A DNA stretch of 64,000 nt from Neonectria sp. B-13. Its lineage: Eukaryota; Ascomycota; Sordariomycetes; Hypocreales; Nectriaceae. How positions within the stretch are numbered: the first letter of the stretch is position 1; each line of letters begins with the position of its first letter. Shown here piece after piece: positions 46,381-57,631 of the stretch. A program made the translations under genes and the position numbers. Location: assembly GCA_002682825.1 (NCBI GenBank), contig NOKP01000003.1:2542001-2606000 (forward strand), written 5' to 3'. A model generated the notes under the pieces. That model saw only the letters and a list, made by a program, of their open reading frames with translations. It ran no database searches and was not told where the DNA came from.

Positions 46381-47132
46381 TCTGTCGGACCAATGCGTCG
46401 CCGGGTTAACACGTTATTCCGACCCGCACAAGTCCATTTTCTGCAGAACCCCAGCGGGAGGCGTGATATTTCTCGCGATTTGAGTTGGCTGAAAGATTTG
46501 TTTTGGTGAGAGAGTAAGTTAGCATGACTGTCGGATTCTTTCACTATTCGACTAAATCTCAACTTGTGTGCGAAATTCCGTGGGAAATCCCGTGCGAGAA
46601 GGGAAGATGGTGACGCGGGGTGGTTAACCATGAGCTGGTTGTACGGGAACCAACAATTGTACGAGAAGAATACTCAATCACCGGGGTCAAAGTCCCTCGT
46701 GTCCAACGTCCCCAAACGGCAGGCCAATCCCAGAGGCCTCAGAGCTGTCAATGTGTCTGCTTATGGTTAATTCAATTTCCCGCGCGGCTGTCTTGGTTGC
46801 TGGCCAATCTGCACGTCCACGTGGGCCCGTTCGGGCAACGAGAGGAGCAACCTAAGGGTCCCGTACGTCCCGCAATGGTATTCGTACGTGCCGGAGGATG
46901 TCCAATTGGTGTCCGATAGTCGTGTAATGTCTGTAAACGGGTGCACGCAGCTGTGCCTTACACCCGAAGCGCACTCAGTGCCTTACTGTCTGGGGCATCA
47001 GGGTGAAAAGTCACCAACAAGCGCGAGGGTTCGGGTGGGTGAGGTTGCATGGCCCGACATCAGCCGACCGCATCAGTCCCCCGTTGGCCCTGGGTTTCAG
47101 TGGGCACTCTCCCCAACAATGCCTGGACCCCT

Positions 47133-47189
47133 GGTGTCAATGCCCTGTCGTCAATGCCCTGGTGCCAATGCACTTGGTGTCAATTGACC
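47133..47189 (+). repeat. Degenerate 14-bp tandem repeat in VDAC promoter
   Basis: Four units in a row: GGTGTCAATGCCCT, GTCGTCAATGCCCT, GGTGCCAATGCACTT, GGTGTCAATTGACC. Each keeps a YCAAT core. The array ends about 160 bases before the VDAC ATG. Confidence 0.8.
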
Positions 47190-47351
47190 GTTTCTGCCCC
47201 AAACATTTTCTCCCGGCTCCCGTCGTCGCCCAATCTTCCGCCGGCCCTTGCTTCTCCTCCTCTCCCTCCAGTTCCACCCCCGTCCAGCCGTTTTATCCTC
47301 CATCATCATCCATCTACATCTTTCCCAACCAGTCCAAAGACAACCGCAATC

Positions 47352-48837
47352 ATGTCTGTCCCTGCCTTCTCCGATATCTCCAAGCCGGCCAACGATGTAA
47401 GCTGCTGCCCACCTCGGTCTCTTTCGCTGCTCGCCGCCGTGCTGCGCTGTTCCGCATGGCTTTTTTGCGCTCGAGACGCTGCGAGAGATGTTATTGTTCC
47501 GATCTGCTGACCTCGGCTTCTCTTTTTTTCGCGCCGCTTTATAGCTCCTCAACAAGGATTTCTACCACCTCTCGGCCACCACCTTCGAGTTCAAGGACAC
47601 CGCCCCCAATGGCGTTGCCTTCAAGGTCACTGGCAAGTCCAGCCACGAGAAGGCCACCTCTGCTGCCGTGAGTTCCAACTTTCCCCCTCCACCTCCTCGG
47701 GGCATCGGGAGCCTGTTCGGGCTACCGCCAATGGCACTACCAGCCTTGGCCGAGCTCCTCTCAAGCCCGCCCGAGTTCCAATGCCTCGTCTTTCTGTTCT
47801 CTCGCTGACCTTAGCCCCATTGGCGCCATTGCAGATTGAGGGAAAATACACCGACAAGCCTACCGGTACGGCCTCACCATCACCGTTCTCCTCTTCCTCA
47901 CCATCACCGTTGCCGTCATCACCGTCACCGTCACCATCTCCATCACAGTCATCTTTGTCGTCAAGACCCAAATTCAAAAAGCCCCCTCGCAGAAAAGCCA
48001 ACTTTCCCTCCCTCAGCCTCTCGCGAATCCTCGGTCCCGGCGCTGGCGGGCCGATCGGTTTTGCGACGCTGCTCCAGCCTGGCTATGCTCAGTTGCTAAT
48101 GTTCTACTCGCGCACAGGCCTGACCCTCACCCAGACTTGGAACACCGCCAACGCCCTCGACACCAAGCTCGAGGTCAGCGACTCCCTCGCCAAGGGCCTC
48201 AAGCTTGAGGGTCTCTTCAACTTCCTCCCCGCCACCGCTGCCAAGGGCGCCAAGTTCAACCTGCACTTCAAGCAGCCCGGCTTCCACGGCCGTGCCTTCT
48301 TCGACCTCCTCAAGGGCCCCGTCGCCAATGTCGATGCCGTTGTCGGCCACGAGGGTTTCCTCGCCGGTGCCTCTGCTGGCTACGACGCCAACAAGGCTGC
48401 TCTGACCGCCTACAGCGCCGCCGTCGGCTACGCTGCTCCCCAGTACAGCGCTGCCATCACCGCTTCTGACAACCTCAGCGTCTTCGCTGCTTCCTACTAC
48501 CACAAGGTCAACAGCCAGGTTGAGGCCGGTGCCAAGGCCACCTGGAACTCCAAGACCGGCAACACTGTTGGTCTTGAGGTCGCTAGCAAGTACCGTATTG
48601 ACCCTGTCTCCTTCGCCAAGGTTCGTATACATAGCTGCTCCCCTGTCGCGAAGATGGCTGTCTCTAACTCGTTCGTTCGCTGTCTAGGTCAAGATCAACG
48701 ACCGGGGTATTGCTGCCCTTGCCTACAACGTCCTCCTCCGCGAGGGCGTCACCCTGGGCCTCGGTGGCTCTTTCGACACCCAGAAGCTCGACCAGGCCAC
48801 CCACAAGCTCGGTGCCAGCTTCACCTTCGAGGGTTAA
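47352..48837 (+). CDS. POR1: Mitochondrial outer-membrane porin (VDAC)
   Basis: Beta-barrel channel for metabolites across the mitochondrial outer membrane. Five exons (47352-47396, 47545-47667, 47835-47865, 48118-48620, 48688-48837) give 283 aa, exactly the usual fungal VDAC length. Start is MSVPAFSDISKPANDLLNKD, with N-terminal helix followed by FYHLSATTFEFKD. Typical strands include GLTLTQTWNTANAL and LKLEGLFNF; the C-terminal signature LGLGGSFDTQKLDQATHKLG precedes ASFTFEG. Introns are 148, 167, 252 and 67 nt; exon 3 is only 31 nt. Intron 3 contains a repetitive CATCACCGT-type tract. Intron 4 uses the unusual donor GTTCGT. Two plain ORFs across introns 2-3 and intron 4 would give a false N-terminus and a false C-terminus. 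Confidence 0.96.
47876..47960 (+). repeat. Imperfect CACCATCACCGT repeat within VDAC intron 3
   Basis: Irregular tandem copies of TCACCATCACCGT-like units with 6-bp substructure (ACCGTC). Probably explains why this intron (252 nt) is several times longer than most here. Confidence 0.75.
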
Positions 48838-49189
48838 GCTCCTTCTATCCGCCTACCTCTAGCCTCACTCACCCGCTAGATTCACCCCTTCCAGAGCTGT
48901 CCACCCACAACAGCTCCTGTACCTTACAGTCATGCATTGCGGTGGTCTCGGATGTAGATTATATCTCACAAATCAAAATTATTGAAGATAGCATTTTCTC
49001 CGCGTGAATTTTCCTGCCAATTTTTCGAGCTGTCCATGTTGCCATGCCACTCACTGTAGCTATATAATTCATGTTTCTACCCAGAGGAAAGAACTCCTAT
49101 GGTTGTATATGCGTACGCTTGCCGCTTTTAGATACATTCGTCATTTCCCCCACTTGAACGACTTTGCTAGACGCGTCCTTCAACGCGAA
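48838..49189. other. Convergent intergenic spacer (VDAC / J protein)
   Basis: 352 bases between stop codons; both 3' UTRs. No gene seen. Confidence 0.8.
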
Positions 49190-50239
49190 TCAATCCTCAT
49201 CTTTCCTCCTGCGACCGAGCCGCATAACCTGGATATACACGAGCGGCGCGAGGATGGTGGCGGCCAGGATCCCCGAGATTATGAAGAAGTGGCCCGCGAT
49301 GCTCGTCTGAGGCTCAAATTCAATGTCGTCGTCACCCACCGCCCGTCGCTCCCGCTGCCACCGCCGCTGGTCCTCGCGCTGGTGTGTCCGCGTGTGACCC
49401 TGCTTGTCAAAGTGCGGCACCTCCTCCTGGTGCCCGAAAGGATCCTCGCCGTGACCCATGCCGCCGTGCCGCGGGTGGTGCCCGTGCGCGTGCGTGTGAG
49501 GGTGCTGGTAGGCGAAGGGGTCGGCCCACGGCCCGCGGTTGGGGCCGGGGTTTGCAGGGTCCGGGCCCGGTGCGCCGGCGGACCCGGTCGACTCCTCGTG
49601 GGCCTTGCGGCGCTTCTCGCCCTGGTTGCCCCAGCCGCCGCTCCGGTAGAAGCTGGGTGGGGGCCCGCGGAAGGTGCCACGGCGGCGGCTCAGACCGGAT
49701 GGGGCACGACCGCCGGCAGGGTTGTTGGTGCTGTGGTAGGAGGCGCGCGGGTTTCCGTGGTGGGCGTAGGGCTGATGGTGGAGGCGAAGGACGTCGCGAT
49801 CGTAGGTGGCGCGGCGGGAGACGTCAGAGAGAATCGTGTAGGACTCGGAGAGGAGGGAGAAGGTGTTGGAGGCGTTGGGGTCAGAGGGGTTGGCGTCCGG
49901 GTGGTGGGTTTTGGAGAGAGAGTAGAATGATCTGTGGACGTGTTAGCTATCTGATTGAAACACTCATTGCGCTGATAGCACTCGGCATCCGTAAGAAGCA
50001 GAGCGATAAGAGGATTTCACCTACTTCTTAATCTCAGCCGGCGTGGCGTCGTGCCGGACATTCAAGCGATCATAGTGATTCCTGCGCGCAACGTCGTCAT
50101 GCAACGCGCGCCGGGCCTGACCCCGACACCGGAGGAGCAGCAGCGCGGCGGCATCTCCGACGGAGGGGAGAATTGGCCCCGCGGCCGGGGCGCGCAGCCG
50201 GAGGAAGTGGCTGCGGAGGGAGGAGGGACGCACCAGCAT
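49190..50239 (-). CDS. Mitochondrial J-domain protein, DNAJC30-like
   Basis: Hsp70 co-chaperone predicted to sit in a mitochondrial membrane. Two exons on the minus strand (50239-50025, 49931-49190) with a 93-nt intron give 318 aa. The N-terminus (MLVRPSSLRSHFLRLRAPAA) is Arg/Leu-rich without acids, a likely mitochondrial presequence ending near RRALH. The J domain starts NHYDRLNVRHDATPAEIKK and, across the splice, continues SFYSLSKTHHPD, with the essential HPD at residues 82-84. A long disordered Gly/Pro/His-rich region follows (residues ~150-260). The C-terminus has one membrane span, HFFIISGILAATILAPLVY, then a basic/acidic tail RRRKDED. This architecture (presequence, J domain, C-terminal span) matches DNAJC30. 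Long antisense frames here are shadows. Confidence 0.85.
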
Positions 50240-51042
50240 GCCTCATCACGAAGCTGCGGAGCAAGACGAAGGGATGCGGAGGCTGCACGATGTGGTTGCG
50301 GGAGGGAAAGAAATGGAATTTCCTCGGGAGGAAGCGGGAGGCAAGGGTTCGAGGGTGGTGATGTAATTAATCGTGGGTGAGGAACCATTAGTGCGTAACG
50401 AGATATGCAGCGGGCGGGGTGATGCGCATACCGGGATGAAAGATATGGGTACGAGACCTGAGGAAGGCATGAGGCAGGAGGCATGATGCTCTATGCCAGA
50501 TGCAGCGTGATCCAATTTAAGCCTCTCATAGTGCCATTGTTATCAGGGCCGGCTATGCATGCAAAGTTCTGACCAAAGTTATATAGGGGCTTACAGATAG
50601 ACTCGCCCGGAAAGCCCTCTATAACTGGAATTGGGCCTCTAGGTACCCAGCGAGCTTGACAAACCGTCTCTTAGGGATCTCGCTGGGCAACTTCGGAACT
50701 TCGCTAGTGAACAAAAAGGTAAGTACTTGAAACAAATGATCAGGCGAAAACACCCAACCAAATGAGCTTTTTTCTTCTTGATCCATGTCCTTGGCCACTC
50801 TGTAACCAAAGTATCTGATGTTCTCATCATCGTCTCGTCTGAGCATCTCCAGGAAACAATCGTTGTGTCAGCAGTGCTTCACGCCGTGTCAACCCAAAAA
50901 TAGCCTTCATTTCCACGCCAATTCTAAATCCTATAGTACGCCCGCTCTTGCGGATAAATGTCATATTCCTGGGTATCCAAAACAAGGGGTCTATACCCAT
51001 AACCCGGAACCCCGCTCGGTGCTTCTTTATGGTGTCGCGATC
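50240..51042. other. Intergenic region, J protein / GH47
   Basis: 803 bases between two minus-strand genes. The 50,500-51,040 part is AT-richer than its flanks. On the minus strand it holds a 75-codon ORF (50619-50846, MLRRDDDENIRYFGYRVAKD...) and, directly after the GH47 stop in the same frame, 71 further open codons. Neither matches a family I know; they may be chance, or remnants of a decayed gene. Confidence 0.5.
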
Positions 51043-52812
51043 TTATGACCTAGGGCGCTTGAGGGGATGCGCTTCTGTGTTGAGGACCCATTCATCCAGG
51101 TCCAACACTTTGTGGTCCTCAAAGATCAGCCAGAAGTATTTGAGGGTCTCTGACATCCAAAAAGTCTATGAATCACGTTAGTATCTGCTCAGGAGCGCGA
51201 GCCCAAAAGCCAAAACGGCGGATAGAAATGAGCCTACCTCCATAGAATCATCCTGGTCGCTCCCCTCATGACGCACATCGCTCACTGAGGCAAACGCCAG
51301 GTCATTCTCCGTCTCCTTGACGATGCCCTCCCACATACGCCACGCCGCATCGCGCCAGATCTCGTCGCCGGTGATGCGCCACATGTAGAATACGCTTTCG
51401 ATAGCCTCGGGCCGTAGTAGATAGCGCGGGTCGCGGACACGAGTAAAGCCCGGGGGTAGCTTACTCGTTGAAGATTTGAGGTCCTCGTAGCGGCACTTCC
51501 CATCGATGGAGGGACAGGCCTTGAGTTCGGAGATCTCGGGCATGATGTTAGTCGGGAAGGAGTCGTATGCCCAGATGCAGCCTGCCGTCAGGCGGGATCC
51601 GAGGTCTACAAAATCCTCCCGCCCTAGTAGTTTGCCGGCGAGGGCGTAGGTGCCGCCAATGAAGCAAGTGAGATGCTGCATCTCCGTCGTAAGATCAATC
51701 TTGCCCTTGCTTGTCACAGCGTTGCCAGCCATTAATATCATCTCGTCCTTGGGGTTAATCGGCCGGTACAGGAGATGCTGTTTCGCGGTATCGAGAGCCA
51801 ATGTGGTCATCTGAACGTACTCGGGGTCCAGGCCACCGAGCATGGCATGCATCTTGGGCAGATACTCGTAGAGGGAGTCGGCACCCGCTCCCAAGGTGAA
51901 CATGGTCGTCTCGACAGTCTCCTCGCGGTAATTCATGACATGCGGCCACAGACCGGGTATCTTCGTGTTGTTCTGATTGAGATAGATGAACTGCTTGACT
52001 CGCTCAGTGGCGTCGTAGTACTTAGGGTCGCCGGTGATCTGCGATAGACGAGTGAACTCCAGGCCCATGGAGCAACCGGCAGCCCCGGACATGCTGTCGT
52101 CGGCCCTCTGTTGACCTTGCTTTGCTTTGTTGAAGTAGAGCCAGTGCGATGGCAGTCGGTTCGGGGTGTCGAAGGTGGCATACAACATGTCGCCCAGCTC
52201 GACTGCCTTGGTGAGCAACACATGCTCTCCAGAGAGGTCGTAAGCGGCGAGCAGGCCACCGAGGTGGCGGATCGTCACCTCGAACAGGTTGAGAAAATCG
52301 TCACTGGTTCTTGACCAATCGATCAAGGCTACCTGCTCAACGGCTAGCTGGAAGTCATCCTTCATGTCCAAGAGCCAGAGCGTGTCGAGCGCATCGACCA
52401 GCTGGGCGCACCAGCCCGAGAAGCTCTGCTTGCCCTTGCGAGAGAGGGGCTTGAGCTCGTCCTGGGTCCAAGCATAGGTCTTGTAGGCCTCCCAGCTCTT
52501 GATGAATGCCTTCTTGACAGCCGTCTTGCGGGCCAGCGAGCGGTGGTTCTCGCTAGACTCGCCCATCTTGAACTGGACGGGGGGAAGCACCTTGGGCTGG
52601 GCGGCGGGCGGGCTCTTCATATCCTTGACGGGATAGAAGACGGGATTCTTGCTCCAGTCATAGCTGCTGGGGAGGTACTTGACCGCGCCGACCCGGGTGG
52701 CCCGATAGTAGTCCTGGGGATGGAAGCTGTTCCAGACGAAGACGAAGACGCCGACGAAGATGAGGAGAGCAATGTAGCGACGATTTAGTCGTCTTTGGAA
52801 TTGGCCCAACAT
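51043..52812 (-). CDS. GH47 class I alpha-1,2-mannosidase, type II membrane protein
   Basis: Trims alpha-1,2-mannose from N-glycans in the ER/Golgi. Two exons on the minus strand: 52812-51238 and 51165-51043; the 72-nt intron has donor GTAGGC, a perfect TACTAAC branch site and acceptor CATAG. The protein is 565 aa. Residues ~12-30 ([16 protein letters not shown]) are the signal anchor. Catalytic-domain signatures include [38 protein letters not shown] and [19 protein letters not shown]. The last exon starts [17 protein letters not shown] and contains [12 protein letters not shown], where Thr555 is the family's calcium-binding threonine, essential for activity. Read unspliced, the gene ends after 544 aa with a false tail ([19 protein letters not shown]) and no calcium ligand. 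Confidence 0.95.
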
Positions 52813-54300
52813 GACGGGCGCATACTATGGGACGGGTTGCGATCGGTCTGTTCGTAAGGTAGGTCGGTATCGAACCGGAGCGGACGGGGCGGAGAGCGAG
52901 GCTGCGGAAGGAGATGGGGCACTTGAGCAAGCCGACTAAGAAGAAACGGAGAGAGGGACGACAGAGAACCGTAGACGACAGCGACGAAGGAAGAGACAGC
53001 CAAGAAAAGAAGATGACAGAAATACAAACGTGTGCGCAACCTCCCTCGAACGCCTCGATGTCTTGGCCACCACTGCTGCTCGGGTGGGTGCCATGCCGGC
53101 CGGACCGTGAACGCAGTTACTCCATTGGGACGCGTCCTCTTTCCTTCGTCCTCAGCTCAGATGCACTATTGCACACGAGTCCCCCCCCTGCAGCGCATGG
53201 TGCAGCCCCGCCCCAAGCCCTGTGAGAGTTCCCCCCCTCACCCCCTGCGAGTCCCCTAAAAAGAACAATGCTCCTTGGAGGACATCAGAATGTCGGGGGA
53301 AATGGCTGTGACTGATTGGCTGTAATCCCTTGCTCTTGGCGCATTTGGGACTTCCGCCTGTGCCGTCTGGGCCCTGCGGTGGGTGGTTGACGGGTCCGTG
53401 TTCCTGTCCGCCCCTGGGCTAGTGCTAACGGCGCAACAAGGTTAAAAGGCTACTGAGGTACTCGACCTCTAGTAGCTAATCCCCAAGGTTCGGTACGCTG
53501 ATAAGTTCGTAGATCAATCCTACCTACTGTACCTACCTACGCCCAGGTTCGCATCGAGATTTAGTGCCCGCATGTAGATGGCATCTACGAACAGACCATC
53601 AAACAGCCGAGTCCACATGTCCCGATCTCGGCTTCACTTTAGCATCGTCAACCCTACCCTTCTTTTCTCTCAGACATACATGCACCACTTCGCTGCTCTC
53701 AACATCTTCGTCTTAATGCTAAAGGAATGACTCAAGTTTGTTTTCGTCTGCGTCCAAATGAGTGGCTATGGTCGGACTAAAAAATCACCACTCTGAAAGC
53801 ACCCCCGTCCGAAGGCTCGAGAGGATCCTGCAGCCCAGCATCCACAAAGCTGCCTACTTTGCGTCTCTGCCAGCACTACGCTCAAACGAAGCTCCCTGAG
53901 GAAGCCTCATCGCTATCGTCCTTTGCCGTCCCATCTCCGGACTCCCGCAACTACCTCGTCTCTCCTCTCCTCCTTGCTACTACAATGCTGTGAATATCAA
54001 GACAATCTGCATCTGGCGGGCCGATACGACCCCGATGGCCGTCGCGGCTTGGGCCGCTAACACGCGACACCGGTGTCTCCCTGTCCGGATATATCCAGTC
54101 AGGCGCCGTCCAGCATCTGATACGAGACCGTCCCCGCGGTTCAGTCTGGCTTGACCGCGTTGGCCTTGACGACAAGGCGCTTTGGGGGCAACAGACCACT
54201 TGCCGCCCGCGCTTGGTGATCCGGCGGAGCAAGTCCTGCTGCAGAGCCCGTGGGATGCAAAATTTGTGTCATCGCCTACTCGTAGCGCTCACGTCGTCAT
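52813..54300. other. Intergenic region, GH47 promoter to Upf1 3' end
   Basis: 1.49 kb between two minus-strand genes. A CCTACCTACTGTACCTACC string lies near 53,520. No ORF resembles a known protein. Confidence 0.65.
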
Positions 54301-57300
54301 TCAGTCATATCCTCCGCCGATCTGGCTGTGGAAGGCTGTGCTAATGCTCTTCTCGTCGTCGTCGTACCGTCGTCCGTATCCATGTCCGGGGGCAATCCGC
54401 CCGCTGCTCTCCACGTACTGCTTAAGCCGATCGCTCTGGCTGTAGGAAACAGGGCGCATTCCCGTCACCGCATCGTGAAGCCCGGCCCCAAGACTGACGC
54501 CGCCTTGTCCTACGCCCTTGCCACCAATCACGCTGGCCGATGCATCCGTAAACTCAGAGTTCGCGACGCTCTCGCCGGCGATACTCTCCGTAGCACGGCC
54601 GCGGCCCTTTCCTGCACGTCCTGGAGCAGTCACTCCAGGAAGTCCAGGCCACTGATCGGGGGTGAAACTCGAGAACATGGGCGGGAAGGCGCTGTTGAGA
54701 GAAGCGCCTCCAAAAGTGGAACCGTGAATCGAGGACACGTCGTCGGGGATATAAGAAACCATGGAGCCAAGGTCAAAGTCGCGGCCCGAGGGGGGAGCGT
54801 TGAAGCGTCCGTTGGGTACGTTGTTGTTGGTATTGTTATTGTTGTTATTGTTGGCAGCGAACTGGGACTGCTGGTTGTTCTTCTGGCGGTAGCTGACCTT
54901 TGGGCGACTGAACTGTAACAAGCAGGCCTGCAGGTTGGTCAAGGGACCCTCGATGAAGCACTTGCGATCTTTGAAGTGGACGAGCAAGTTGTGCCAGAGC
55001 TCGTGCTTGGACAAGACCTTGGGGTTTCCGAGAATGACCAGACCATACTTGGCTCGAGTAAGGGCGACATTGAGACGGCGAGGATCAGACAAGAAACCAA
55101 TGCCCTGGTTGTCGTTGGACCGGACGCAAGAAAGCACAATGAAGTCCTTCTCACGGCCCTGGAAGGCATCGACTGACGCGACCTCAACTTCCTTGTAGAA
55201 CTCTTTCTTGTAGGTTCCCGAGTTCTGCATCGTCGTCACGATGTAGCTCCTCTGACCCTCGTACGGAGTGATGACTCCAATATCTGCCGGCTTCACTCCA
55301 GCCTTGAAGAACCTGGTGACGGCCTTTTCAACGTTCGAGGCTTCAGTTCGGTTCAGGTATGAGGTTCCCGAGGCTGAGATTTCCTCGTGACCCAAGTTGG
55401 ACCAAAACATCATGGGCATCTCAGCAACCGGCCAAGGGAAGTCGACATCCTTCCTCAAACGGTTCTCGTGCGTGACACCGTTCTGCAACGTTCCTTCGTA
55501 GAACATGTTCGAGGGAAACTCGGAGAGACAGGGGTGCATACGGTACTGGATGTTGAGTCGAATAGGGGACAGCTTCAGGTTAACGAGACGCTCAAAGAGT
55601 GATTGGTTAAGGCCAGCCTTGGCAGCCTTCTTGTTCATGATGACCGGACCAAGCTGCTTGTGGTCACCAACTAGGACGACTTGCTTGCACCCAAGGACAA
55701 GCGGAATCATGCACTCTGGTTCGGCAGACTGAGTCGACTCGTCGATCAGAACGTTGCGGAACTTCATCTTGGACAGACGCGGGTCGCCTGCACCTACGCA
55801 AGTACAGCAGACGACGTCGGCGTTGTTCAGAATATCTCGCTCGGCGGCCTTGGTGAGCTGCTTGAACTTCTTCTCATCCTGGCTCGACAATTCGCCCAAC
55901 TCAGTCTTCAGCTGAGAGAGCTTCACCAATTCGCTGTTGTGTTCCGACATGCGAACCTGCTCATGGAGGGCCAGAAAGCTAACTGAAGACTCGACATCCT
56001 CACGAGACTTGGCTGTCAGACGAACAACCTTGAGGCCGGTGCGGTGAACACGTTCACACAGCTGGTCGACAGCGACGTTGGACGGGGCACAAACCAGGAC
56101 CTGACCATTACTCATCTTGGCAAGGTGATAAATGATGGTGGCAGAAGTCACAGTCTTTCCGGTTCCGGGAGGACCCTGAATAAGACTCAGAGGCTTCTGG
56201 AGGACTGCCTTGATAGCACCAACCTGGCTGGGGTTGAGGTCAGGGAGGCCAGGAACGGACCATTTCTTAGGGAGAGTCGTCTTCATAGGCTGGAGGTGAA
56301 CCTCATGACCTAGCAGAGTGTGGAAAATGTATCCGGAAACGCTCATGTCGTCGACGGCAAATGTCTTCATGGCAAGTTGCATGCGGTCGTAGGAGGTAGC
56401 CTTCCAAACGTAGTCGGCCGAGAAATTGTGTGAGAGATCGGTGGGCACCAGCTTCTCATTTCCAGTCTTACGCAGCTCCAAGGTAACCTCATCAGACTGG
56501 TTGTTGGGAATCTTGATGACGTATCCAACACCCTCCCAAGGCGATCGGAGCTCTCCCTTATATCGGAGTCGCATCTCGTCGCCAACAGCAAGCTTGACGT
56601 CTCCAGACTCGATTTTGTGCAGGTTGAAGCTGACAAGGTGCTTGTTGTTCAGACCATAATCCCAGCGCACAGTGAGGCCATCCTCAGACTGGGCCTCCTT
56701 GAGTTTCTTGTCGTAGTCAGACTCCATCTTGACGAGGGGTCCAAAAATATTCTGATAATGGTAGGGATCGTCATAGTTCAGCAGGACAGGATGAGGGTCG
56801 TCGTCAATATTGGAAGCCTTCTCAAGATCAACCACGGTGGCCTTGGAGTCGATCTTCCACATCTCCTCCAGCTTCGCAATCATATTCGGGGTCAGGTGAC
56901 GTGCTCGAAGCTGCTCAGCATCGGAAGGGGTGGCAACAAGCCAAGGCAAAAAGGCTCGTTCCTCGATAAGTGGCTGCCATCTCGATGTGTCCCAATTCAT
57001 GTCCTTGTTCGAAGTAGTGGCAGCACATGGCTGTCGACAGAGGAGTACAACGACGGTATCTGACTTCGCGGGAATAAATCCGAGAAGAAATGCGTTCTTC
57101 GTACCGCAGTTGTAGCATTCCAGCACGGTATCGCCCAGGGTGGATTCGGGATGGAGCTGGACCTCCTTGTGGCGAGCTCGCACGAGGTGGTTTACGATGT
57201 GGGTTGAGGTGCCGTTACCACGAGCGCTGCAGAACCATTTGTTGCAGCTGAGGCACTTCACCACGCAGCCAGGCGAGTGGATTCCACAGTATCTGTCGGT

Positions 57301-57631
57301 AAACGTCAGCGGGATTCGCGTGGTTTTCGACTTGTGGCACCTACGCGCAAGCGTGAGCCGGAAGCTCCTTCTCCTCCTCCGGCCCCTTCAACTTCAGCCT
57401 GGTCAAGCCATCGACCGGCACACTGTTCAAACTATCATTCTCGTCCTCTTCGTAGACCTCAGTTTGGTTGTCGTCGTCATCGGCTCGGCGACGACCGCTC
57501 CGGTCTGGGTATTTGCCATAGAGCAAGCTCTCATCGGGGTCGATCGCGGACAGGTCGTCGGCTCCGGCTTTGATGGCGGCGGCAGAATCGGATATCAGGT
57601 GGTTCCCGACATGGGTAAAGGCGCCCTCCAT
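54301..57631 (-). CDS. UPF1: Upf1/Nam7 RNA helicase of nonsense-mediated decay
   Basis: Superfamily 1 ATP-dependent RNA helicase that recognises premature termination and triggers mRNA decay. Two exons on the minus strand (57631-57345, 57292-54301) with a 52-nt intron give 1092 aa. Residues 1-95 are acidic. The Cys/His-rich zinc domain spans the splice, starting [20 protein letters not shown] and continuing [13 protein letters not shown]. Helicase motifs: GPPGTGKT (Lys475), [10 protein letters not shown] (motif II), [35 protein letters not shown] and [19 protein letters not shown]. The C-terminus (~180 residues) is disordered with an Asn run encoded by AAC/AAT triplets near 54,825-54,850 and Gly/Ser-rich segments. 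Divergent from Imp4 across 623 bases. Beginning at the ATG at 57264 would lose the first zinc ligands. Confidence 0.96.

Larger units (their letters stand above)
42445..47351. other. 4.9 kb gene-poor region between 2EXR and VDAC
   Basis: Divergent intergenic region. Contains a G-quadruplex-like tract (42825), a TTTGC repeat (43336), a 10-bp triplicate (43746), an 828-bp ORF (44095-44922, unsupported), an inverted repeat with CACGTG-type sites (46005-46380), a C12 run (46225-46236) and a degenerate 14-bp tandem repeat (47133) close to VDAC. ORFs of up to 228 aa on the minus strand (43040-43726) look like chance frames. Confidence 0.6.

Noticed and set aside
49004..49930. 308-codon ORF antisense to the J-protein gene
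   Set aside because: Shadow of a GC-rich coding exon; Val/Gly/Arg-rich translation typical of antisense frames.
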